Shown here piece after piece: positions 39,550-46,261 of a stretch of DNA of 46,261 nt. The notes beneath the pieces were generated by a model. It ran no database searches. It was not told the origin of the DNA and saw only the letters and a list, made by a program, of their open reading frames with translations. Positions within the stretch are counted from its first letter, which is position 1. Each line of letters begins with the position of its first letter. The position numbers were made by a program, and so were the translations under genes. The DNA lies in contig JAFXQO010000006.1 in NCBI GenBank assembly GCA_017527065.1, forward strand, positions 1 to 46,261. The letters are read 5' to 3'. Source of the stretch: Clostridia bacterium. Lineage in GTDB: Bacteria > Bacillota > Clostridia > Christensenellales > Aristaeellaceae.

Positions 39550-41046
39550 TTGGAGTCTTTCTGGCAGAACATCCCCTTCTTCTGCATCCTGCTTTGCATC
39601 GCGTCCGCGTCTTTTACCTCCGTCCTGCCGCGGCGCGCGGCCCGCGCCCTGTGCGTCGCGGTGATCCTGGCCGTCATCGTCATGGGCGTGGCGCTGATCG
39701 GACCGATCGTCCGGTTGGGCCATCCTTACACCTTCATGATGGGCCACTTTCCCGCGCCCTGGGGCAACGAGATTCGCGTCGGGCTCCTCGAGGCGGTCAT
39801 GGCGGTGGTCTTCCCGTCGATCATGCTGCTGTCGCTGCTGGGCGGGTTGAACCGCTTTGACGAGCACATCTTTGAGGACAAGCAGCGCTTCTACTACGTG
39901 ATGCTGGAGCTGCTGCTGGCGGCGCTGCTGGCGCAGGTATACACGAACGATCTTTTCACGGCCTATGTGTTTGTGGAAATCATGACGCTCTCCGCCTGTT
40001 CGCTCATCACGGCGCGGTCAAAGGGACGCACGCTGAGCGCCGCCACGCGATACATGATCATGAACCTGATGGGCAGCGGCCTGTTCCTGCTGGGCCTGGT
40101 CTTCCTCTACGGCATGACGGGCCACTTGCTTATGAGCAACATCCGCGAACAGGTGGCGCAGCTTGCCAGCGGCGGCGCTTATCGCGACACCCTCACCGTC
40201 ACCGTGGCGCTGATGAGCGTCGCCCTGGCGATCAAGAGCGCGCTGTTTCCCTTTCACACCTGGCTGCCGGACGCCTACGGCTATTCCACGCCGACTTCCT
40301 CCGCGGTGCTCTCCAGCCTCGTCTCGAAGGGCTATATCTTCCTGCTCATCAAGATTTTCTACCGCGTCATCGGCATGGATGTCATCGCCGAAACGCGCAT
40401 CACGGACATCCTCTTTGTGTTCGGCCTGGTGGGCATCATCATGGGCTCCCTGAGCGCCATCCGCGAAAAGGACATTCGCCGCATGGTCTCCTTCTCCTCC
40501 GTGTCGCAGATCGGATATATCTACATGGGCATCGGCATGGGCAGCGAGGCCGGAATGGTGGCCGCGGTGTTTCACATCCTGGTGCACGGCATGGCAAAAT
40601 CCATGCTGTTCCTCGCTTCGAGCGGGCTTGTCCAGGTTTCGGGCGACAGCAAATTCTTCCGCGATTTGCGCGGCAGCGGCTTCCGCAACCCCATCGCAGG
40701 CCTGGCGTTCGCCGTTGGCTCCTTTTCCATGGTCGGCATTCCTTTCCTGGGCGGGTTTATCTCAAAGGTGTACTTCGCGAAGGCGGCCATGCTCATGCCG
40801 CCGACGGCCATGCTGATCGTGTTGCTCGTGCTCGCGGCAAGCACCATCCTCAACACGATCTACTTTCTCAGGACGGTCATCACGCTCTACCGGCCCGCGG
40901 TGTCCGAAATGCCTTATGAAAAGCCCCGGCTTTCGCCGGCGTTCGCGCTGTCGATGCTGTGCCTTATCGCCGTAAATTTTGGGCTGGGCACCTTCTCCCA
41001 GCCCCTGATCGAAGCCATCCGCGCGGGATTGCGGATGTTCGCATAG
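39550..41046 (+). CDS. Antiporter subunit D-like (first Proton_antipo_M module)
   Basis: A 498-residue membrane protein with about 14 helices of the NuoL/M/N-MrpD superfamily. The key TM5 glutamate is in YVFVEIMTLSA and the TM7 lysine in AIKSALFPFHTWLPDAYGYS; FHTWLPDA is the family hallmark. It is the best match to MrpD/MbhH by order. The start is TTG 39550, with AAGGAGG nine bases upstream; no better ATG exists near. Its lysine/glutamate set suggests an active ion-translocating module. Confidence 0.93.
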   Translation: MESFWQNIPFFCILLCIASASFTSVLPRRAARALCVAVILAVIVMGVALIGPIVRLGHPYTFMMGHFPAPWGNEIRVGLLEAVMAVVFPSIMLLSLLGGLNRFDEHIFEDKQRFYYVMLELLLAALLAQVYTNDLFTAYVFVEIMTLSACSLITARSKGRTLSAATRYMIMNLMGSGLFLLGLVFLYGMTGHLLMSNIREQVAQLASGGAYRDTLTVTVALMSVALAIKSALFPFHTWLPDAYGYSTPTSSAVLSSLVSKGYIFLLIKIFYRVIGMDVIAETRITDILFVFGLVGIIMGSLSAIREKDIRRMVSFSSVSQIGYIYMGIGMGSEAGMVAAVFHILVHGMAKSMLFLASSGLVQVSGDSKFFRDLRGSGFRNPIAGLAFAVGSFSMVGIPFLGGFISKVYFAKAAMLMPPTAMLIVLLVLAASTILNTIYFLRTVITLYRPAVSEMPYEKPRLSPAFALSMLCLIAVNFGLGTFSQPLIEAIRAGLRMFA

Positions 41047-41070
41047 CGATTCTGAAAGGAGACACATCTC

Positions 41071-42540
41071 ATGTGGCAACATATCGTTCTGCTGCTTCCC
41101 GTGATTCTGCCCATTCTGGAAGGCCTGCTGGCCTGGAAGATCGAACGTCGTGAGACGAGAAACCGGCTCGTCGGCGCGTCGCTGGTTCTGAACGCGCTGC
41201 TTGTCCTGCTGGCCGTGGTTCGGGGCGGGGAAGAATTTGTCCTCTGGCAGATCACCGAAACCGTGCCGGTCTATTTTCACGTGGACGGCGTCGCGAAGCT
41301 GTTCGCGCTGCTGATTTCCTGCATGTGGGCGCTGGTGGGCATCTATTCGTTTGAATACATGCGGCATGAGGAAAACGAAAACCGTTTCTACCTCTTCTAC
41401 ATGATTTCCCTCGGCGTGCTCATTGGGCTGAGCTTCAGCGGCAACCTCGTGACCATGTATATGTTCTACGAGCTGATGACGCTCATGACCCTCCCCCTCG
41501 TGCTGCACGAAATGACCAAGGAGGCCGTCGCGGCGGGCATCAAGTACCTTTTGTACTCCGTATTTGGCGCGTCGATGGCGCTGTTCGGCATCTTCTTTTT
41601 CTTCCGCTACGGCGCGGGCATCGCCTTCACGCCCGGCGGCGTGCTGACGGCCGAATCCATGGCCGGCCACGAAAAGCTCATGCAGTGGGCTGTGTTCGCC
41701 ATGATCGTGGGCTTCGGCGTCAAGGCGGGCATGTTCCCCCTGCACGGCTGGCTGCCGACGGCGCATCCGGTGGCTCCGGCTCCGGCCAGCGCCGTGCTCT
41801 CCGGCGTGATCACCAAGGCGGGTGTGCTGGGCGTCATACGCACGGTCTATTACCTGGCCGGCGCGGATTTTATCCGCGGCACGTGGATCCAGACCGCTTG
41901 GATGGCGCTCGCGCTGTGCACCGTTTTCATGGGCTCCATGCTGGCCTACCGCGAAGGGCTTCTGAAAAAGCGGCTGGCCTATTCCACCGTCAGCCAGGTA
42001 TCCTACATCATGACAGGCCTGGCGACGCTCAATCCCATGGGCTTCGTAGGTGCGCTTTTGCACATCGTGTGCCACTCGGTCATCAAGAACACGCTGTTCA
42101 TGTCTGCCGGTTCCATCATCTGCAAGACCGGCAAGACGCGCGTGGACGAGCTGCGCGGCATCGGCAAACAAATGCCCGTGGTGATCTGGTGCTTCACCAT
42201 CGTATCAGCCGCGCTCATCGGCATACCGCCCACCTGCGGTTTCGTGAGCAAGTGGTATCTGGCGGGCGGCGCGCTGAATCTGGGCGAAACGGCCTTCAGC
42301 TGGCTCGCGCCCTGCGTGCTGCTGGTCAGCGCGATCCTGACGGCCGGATACCTTCTGCCCGTCACCATCCGCGGCTTCTTCCCCGGCCATGATTTTGATT
42401 ACGCCGCGCTTGAGAAGAAAGAGCCCGGTTGGGTTATGCTCGCGCCGCTCATCCTGCTGGCGGCGGCGGCGGTGCTGATCGGCGTTTTCCCCGGCTTCTT
42501 CATCAGCTTCGGAGAGCGCGTCGCCTCTCTGCTGATGTGA
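41071..42540 (+). CDS. Second Proton_antipo_M antiporter-like subunit
   Basis: A 489-residue NuoM/N-like membrane protein with about 14 helices. It keeps the TM5 Glu in MYMFYELMTLMTLPLVLHEM, the TM7 Lys in GVKAGMFPLHGWLPTAHPVA, and APASAVLSGVITKAGVLG. AAGGAGA precedes ATG 41071 by about nine bases. It is a paralogue, not a duplicate copy, of the neighbouring subunits: sequences differ throughout. The Mrp complex normally has only two such large subunits (A and D), so this one is additional. Confidence 0.92.
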   Translation: MWQHIVLLLPVILPILEGLLAWKIERRETRNRLVGASLVLNALLVLLAVVRGGEEFVLWQITETVPVYFHVDGVAKLFALLISCMWALVGIYSFEYMRHEENENRFYLFYMISLGVLIGLSFSGNLVTMYMFYELMTLMTLPLVLHEMTKEAVAAGIKYLLYSVFGASMALFGIFFFFRYGAGIAFTPGGVLTAESMAGHEKLMQWAVFAMIVGFGVKAGMFPLHGWLPTAHPVAPAPASAVLSGVITKAGVLGVIRTVYYLAGADFIRGTWIQTAWMALALCTVFMGSMLAYREGLLKKRLAYSTVSQVSYIMTGLATLNPMGFVGALLHIVCHSVIKNTLFMSAGSIICKTGKTRVDELRGIGKQMPVVIWCFTIVSAALIGIPPTCGFVSKWYLAGGALNLGETAFSWLAPCVLLVSAILTAGYLLPVTIRGFFPGHDFDYAALEKKEPGWVMLAPLILLAAAAVLIGVFPGFFISFGERVASLLM

Positions 42541-42562
42541 CGGGCCGAGAAAGGACAAGACC

Positions 42563-44038
42563 ATGATATTGCTTCTTCCTGTATTGCTGCCGATCGCCGG
42601 CGGGCTGATCGTAGGGCTGGGCGCTTTCCGGGCGCGGCTGCCCCGGTCGGTTTTCGTCGAGGCGGTGACGCTCGCCACATCGGCGCTGCTGGCCTGGCTG
42701 ATCGTGAACGGCCAGGGCATGATGCTGCAAGCCCTGCGCCTCACCGAGAACCTGACCATCGTGTTCCGCGTCGACGGCCTGACGCGCGTTTTCAGCGGCC
42801 TGATCGCCTTTCTCTGGCCGCTGGCGACGCTGTACGCCTTTGAATACATGGAGCATGAGTCGCGGGAGAGCACGTTCTTCGCGTACTATCTGATGAGCTA
42901 CGGCGTGACCGCCGGCATCGCCCTGAGCGGAAACCTGTTTACGCTGTACGCTTTCTATGAGCTGCTGACCCTCGTCACCCTGCCGCTGGTGCTCCACAAG
43001 ATGGACGCTGTTTCAAACCGCGCGGGCCGCATGTATCTCTATTATTCCATCAGCGGCGCGGCGTTGGCGTTTATCGGCATGATCTTCATCCTGACCTACG
43101 CCACCAACCCGTCCACGATGTTCATCTACGGCGGCGTGATCAACTCGGCGCTCGTGGGCGGAAACAAGGACCTGCTGCTCGTCGTGTTTCTGATGAGCTT
43201 CGTTGGTTTCGGCGTGAAGGCGGCCATCTTCCCCGTGCATCACTGGCTACCGACGGTGTCGGTAGCCCCGACGCCCGTCACGGCGCTCCTGCATGCCGTG
43301 GCTGTGGTCAAAGCCGGCGCGTTCGCCATCATCCGGCTCATCTACTACAGCTTCGGAACCAGTTTCCTGCGGGGCACCTGGGCGCAATATGCCGCCATGG
43401 GCCTGGCCATGTTCACCATCGTGTACGGCTCGGCCATGGCCGTAAAAGAGCAGCACTTCAAGCGCCGCCTCGCTTACTCGACCGTGAGCAACCTGAGCTA
43501 CATCATCTTCGGCGCGACGCTCATGACGCCCACGGGCCTGAGCGGCGCGCTGACGCACATGCTGTTTCACGGCGTCATGAAGATCACGCTTTTCTTCTGC
43601 GCCGGCGCGGTGCTGGTGCAGACCGAAAGGGAATATGTTCAGGACCTGCGGGGCTTCGGGCGCGTCATGCCCTTCACATTCGGCGTGTTCACCGTCGCCT
43701 CCATGGCGCTGGTGGGCGTTCCGCCGCTGGCGGGTTTCATCAGCAAATGGAACCTTGCCACCGCAGCGGCCGCCAGCGGACAGGCGGCGGCTTATATCGG
43801 CGTCGGCGCGCTGATCATCTCGGCTGTCCTGACGGCCGTGTATCTTTTCACCGTCGTCGTGACGGCGCTGTTCATGCCGCTCAACGCCTCCTGCGCCGAT
43901 CTGGCCGGGCAGAACCGCGATCCGGGCTGGCGCATGAAGCTGCCGCTCATCGTGCTGGCCGCCGCCGTCGTGGGCCTGGGCTTCTCTTCCGTGCCGCTGG
44001 TCCGGTTCCTGTTCGCTACGGCGAGCGGGCTGTACTGA
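42563..44038 (+). CDS. Third Proton_antipo_M antiporter-like subunit
   Basis: A 491-residue protein of the same superfamily, closest in layout to the preceding one (both have ESTFF/ENRFYLFY-type loops and FYELLTLVTLPLVLHKMD with the TM5 Glu). The TM7 Lys is in FGVKAAIFPVHHWLPTVSVA; the usual AHPxAPAPxSAxLS motif is changed to SVAPTPVTALLHAVAVVKAG, a recognisable divergence at the half-channel. GAGAAAGGA lies upstream of ATG 42563 (spacing ~10). The gene fits tightly between its neighbours (22-bp and 12-bp gaps). Confidence 0.92.
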   Translation: MILLLPVLLPIAGGLIVGLGAFRARLPRSVFVEAVTLATSALLAWLIVNGQGMMLQALRLTENLTIVFRVDGLTRVFSGLIAFLWPLATLYAFEYMEHESRESTFFAYYLMSYGVTAGIALSGNLFTLYAFYELLTLVTLPLVLHKMDAVSNRAGRMYLYYSISGAALAFIGMIFILTYATNPSTMFIYGGVINSALVGGNKDLLLVVFLMSFVGFGVKAAIFPVHHWLPTVSVAPTPVTALLHAVAVVKAGAFAIIRLIYYSFGTSFLRGTWAQYAAMGLAMFTIVYGSAMAVKEQHFKRRLAYSTVSNLSYIIFGATLMTPTGLSGALTHMLFHGVMKITLFFCAGAVLVQTEREYVQDLRGFGRVMPFTFGVFTVASMALVGVPPLAGFISKWNLATAAAASGQAAAYIGVGALIISAVLTAVYLFTVVVTALFMPLNASCADLAGQNRDPGWRMKLPLIVLAAAVVGLGFSSVPLVRFLFATASGLY

Positions 44039-44050
44039 GGAGGGATTCTG

Positions 44051-46255
44051 ATGCGTGGAAATACGATCCTGCCGCTCATGGCCTTCCTGCCCATGCTGGG
44101 CGCGATCGTCTGCTACCTGATCGGCCGCGTCAGCAAACCGGCGCGCAACATGGCGGTGTTCGCCGTGTGCGCTGTCGACCTGGCCATGGCCGCCGGGCTG
44201 TTCGCCGCGGTTCTGGCCGGGCGTTCCGCCGAATTTTACTGGGACGGCTTCTGCGGCCTGGGCCTTCACCTGAAGCTGGACGGCTTCCGGGCGGTTTACG
44301 CGCTGATCGCGGGCCTCATGTGGTTCATGACTAGCGGCCTGTTCGCCCCGGTCTATTTTGAAACGCACTATCGCAACCGGAACCGCTACTACCTCTTTAC
44401 GCTGTTGACGCTGGGCGCGACAAACGGCGTGTTCCTCTCGGCGAGCCTGTATACCACGTTCATCTTCTTTGAGATCATGTCGCTGACCAGCTACGCCTGG
44501 GTGGCGCACGACGAAAAGGACGCCGCCATGCGCGCCGCCCAGACTTACCTGGCGGTGGCGATCATCGGCGGCATGGTGACGCTGATGGGCCTTTTCATGC
44601 TCTATCACCGCATCGGCACGCTTGAAATCGACGAAATCTACGCCCTTTGCGCCCAGGCCGCCGACAAGCGGCCTCTCCGGCTCATCGGCGCGCTGATCGC
44701 CGTCGGCTTCGCCGCGAAGGCGGGCGCGTTCCCCCTGCATATCTGGCTGCCCAAGGCGCATCCCGTCGCCCCGGCTCCGGCCAGCGCATTGCTCTCCGGT
44801 ATCCTGACGAAGACCGGCGTGTTCGGCGTGTTGGCGGTCTCGGCCGACATACTGCCCCGCGACGCCGCCTGGGGAAACGCCGTGCTCGTCTTCGGCGTGA
44901 TCACGATGTTCGTCGGCGCGCTGCTGGCGCTGTTTTCGATCGACCTCAAGCGCACGCTGGCCTGTTCGTCGATGTCCCAGATCGGCTTCATCCTGGTGGG
45001 CGTCGGCATGGCGAATCTCCTGGGCCATCACGATGGCCTGGCCGCCCACGGCGCGCTGCTGCACATGGTCAACCACTCGCTCATCAAGCTGGTTTTGTTC
45101 ATGGCGGCGGGCGCGGTATACATGCGCCTTCACAAGCTGGACCTGAACGACATCCGCGGCTTCGGCCGGGGAAAGCCGGCGCTGCACTTCGCCTTCCTGA
45201 TGGGCTACCTGGGCATCATCGGCATGCCGCTGTGGAACGGCTTCGTGAGCAAATCGCTGATCCACGAGTCGATCCTGGAATATGTCGAGCTGCTACGGGA
45301 AAGCGGCGGCGCGTGGGTCCCGTACAAGACCATCGAGATCCTGTTCCTCTTCACGGGCGGCATGACCGCGGCCTACATGACAAAGCTGTACGTCGCCATC
45401 TTCTGGGAGAAAAACGACGCCGAAACGCAAAAGCGATACGACGGCATGGGACGCTTTCCCCTGCCCGCGGCGCTGGCGCTGGGCCTGAGCGCTCTCATAC
45501 TGCCCGTGCTGGGAATCTTCTCGAACCGGCTGATGCAGGGCATTGCCGCTCTGATGCAGGGCTTTATGCGAAGCGACGGCCCGCATGAGGCGCTGAACTA
45601 TTTCTCCCGCGCGAATCTCGTCGGCGCGGTGGAATCGCTGCTGATCGGCGCGGCGCTGTACGCGTTCGTGGTGCGCGGCTGGCTGATGAAGCGGCAGGAG
45701 GACGGCAGAAAGGCATACGTGAACCGCTGGCCGGCCCGTCTCGATCTGGAGGAGCTTCTCTACCGGCCTCTTCTTGAGCGGATGCTACCTGCCGTTTTGG
45801 GCTCCGTCTGCTACGCGCTCGATCACCTGGCAGACTGGGCGACGGCGCTTCTCGGCCGCGTCGGAACGCTGGCCGCGCGCGCGATGGACAGCCTGTTCAA
45901 CGCGAAGGCGCTGAACGCCGTGGGCACGTTCTTCGCCCGCATCATGGACGAGGGCGTCGACACGCTCGCTCTCGGCCTGTGGCACATGCTGTTCAGCCGC
46001 CCCCGCCGGCGCGAAGCCGCCACGGTGGGCAATCGCTTCACCTATACCATGGGACGGCTCTTCGACCAGGCCGCCCTGCTGCTCAACAGGACGGTGCGGC
46101 GCAAGCGCCCGATCAAGACCAGCTTCGTGGCCGTCTTCGCGGCCGGCTGGGAGGATCTGCGCGCGAACATGCGGCGCATATCCTGGAGCGTTTCCTTCGG
46201 CCTGCTGCTCATGTGCGTCGGACTGTATATTGTGTTTGCCTACCTGCTGATGTAG
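44051..46255 (+). CDS. Fourth, long antiporter-like subunit (NuoL/MrpA-like) with C-terminal extension
   Basis: A 734-residue protein. Residues 1-~500 are a NuoL/MrpA-like antiporter module with the TM5 Glu in TFIFFEIMSLTSYAW, the TM7 Lys in FAAKAGAFPLHIWLPKAHPV and APASALLSGILTKTG. Residues ~545-734 are an extra arm: charged and amphipathic helices (LDLEELLYRPLLERML, RPRRREAATVG) ending in one membrane helix (FGLLLMCVGLYIVFAYLLM). This resembles the long lateral helix and final anchor of NuoL. GGAGGGATT precedes ATG 44051. The operon runs to the window edge, so hydrogenase or other partner genes could follow. Confidence 0.92.
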   Translation: MRGNTILPLMAFLPMLGAIVCYLIGRVSKPARNMAVFAVCAVDLAMAAGLFAAVLAGRSAEFYWDGFCGLGLHLKLDGFRAVYALIAGLMWFMTSGLFAPVYFETHYRNRNRYYLFTLLTLGATNGVFLSASLYTTFIFFEIMSLTSYAWVAHDEKDAAMRAAQTYLAVAIIGGMVTLMGLFMLYHRIGTLEIDEIYALCAQAADKRPLRLIGALIAVGFAAKAGAFPLHIWLPKAHPVAPAPASALLSGILTKTGVFGVLAVSADILPRDAAWGNAVLVFGVITMFVGALLALFSIDLKRTLACSSMSQIGFILVGVGMANLLGHHDGLAAHGALLHMVNHSLIKLVLFMAAGAVYMRLHKLDLNDIRGFGRGKPALHFAFLMGYLGIIGMPLWNGFVSKSLIHESILEYVELLRESGGAWVPYKTIEILFLFTGGMTAAYMTKLYVAIFWEKNDAETQKRYDGMGRFPLPAALALGLSALILPVLGIFSNRLMQGIAALMQGFMRSDGPHEALNYFSRANLVGAVESLLIGAALYAFVVRGWLMKRQEDGRKAYVNRWPARLDLEELLYRPLLERMLPAVLGSVCYALDHLADWATALLGRVGTLAARAMDSLFNAKALNAVGTFFARIMDEGVDTLALGLWHMLFSRPRRREAATVGNRFTYTMGRLFDQAALLLNRTVRRKRPIKTSFVAVFAAGWEDLRANMRRISWSVSFGLLLMCVGLYIVFAYLLM

Positions 46256-46261
46256 CGCGAA

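Noticed and set aside
43247-45265. 672-codon minus-strand frame
   Set aside because: Antisense shadow of two antiporter subunits; His/Gln/Arg-rich low-complexity composition.
1-46261. CRISPR arrays, tRNA or rRNA genes
   Set aside because: I saw no regularly spaced repeats and no cloverleaf or rRNA-like stretch.

Overview
This window comes from a GC-rich member of the Bacillota. Sporulation genes (spoIIGA, sigE and a sigG remnant), a ThiT transporter behind a TPP riboswitch, comFC, a YlbF-family protein and consensus SigA promoters all point to class Clostridia. No rRNA or tRNA gene is present to fix the order; a Christensenellales-like or related uncultured gut lineage is only a guess. Genes are densely packed, with 4-nt stop/start overlaps, several GTG and TTG starts, and many spurious long antisense frames caused by GC-rich codon use.

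Layout. (a) 1-3990: the 3' end of an IS1182-type transposase with a terminator, then thiT (minus strand) with a perfect promoter, TPP riboswitch and attenuator, a stand-alone sugar-ABC ATPase (MsmX/UgpC type), and a CdaR/PucR-type regulator. (b) 3991-11955: S41 protease, a cysteine desulfurase divergent from a DUF3343 protein, nth-obgE-yhbY, a membrane protein, then a nadD-yqeK fusion with rsfS and rnhA. (c) 12001-14260: a tyrosine recombinase with a large inverted repeat abutting its promoter, a small Cys-rich protein, and lexA. (d) 14265-26815: a long minus-strand run with two radical-SAM-linked RNA genes, RNase G, miaB, a YlbF-like gene, mutS-mutL, miaA and an YnbB-type PLP protein. (e) 27000-30597: recD2-comFC, a highly structured ncRNA (candidate raiA motif), and a zinc-ribbon protein. 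(f) 30709-34533: small membrane and low-complexity proteins, an RluA-type pseudouridine synthase, an SGNH hydrolase and a sugar isomerase. (g) 34592-36690: the sigG(truncated)-sigE-spoIIGA sporulation cluster. (h) 36792-46255: an Mrp/Mbh-type cation antiporter operon with four large antiporter-like subunits.

Most striking observations. SigG breaks off after about 97 residues in region 2 and is joined to unrelated sequence carrying the promoter of a sugar isomerase gene, yet a near-consensus SigF promoter in front of sigG and a Spo0A-type promoter in front of spoIIGA-sigE remain. This looks like a sporulation cascade caught in decay, unless it is an assembly join. The structured RNA after comFC has its own promoter and a perfect 9-bp closing stem. 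The Mrp/Mbh-like operon carries an MbhE-MnhB fusion and four Glu/Lys-containing antiporter modules instead of the usual two. The tyrosine recombinase has a dif-like inverted repeat directly upstream. A bidirectional terminator hairpin also buries the ribosome binding site of the next gene.
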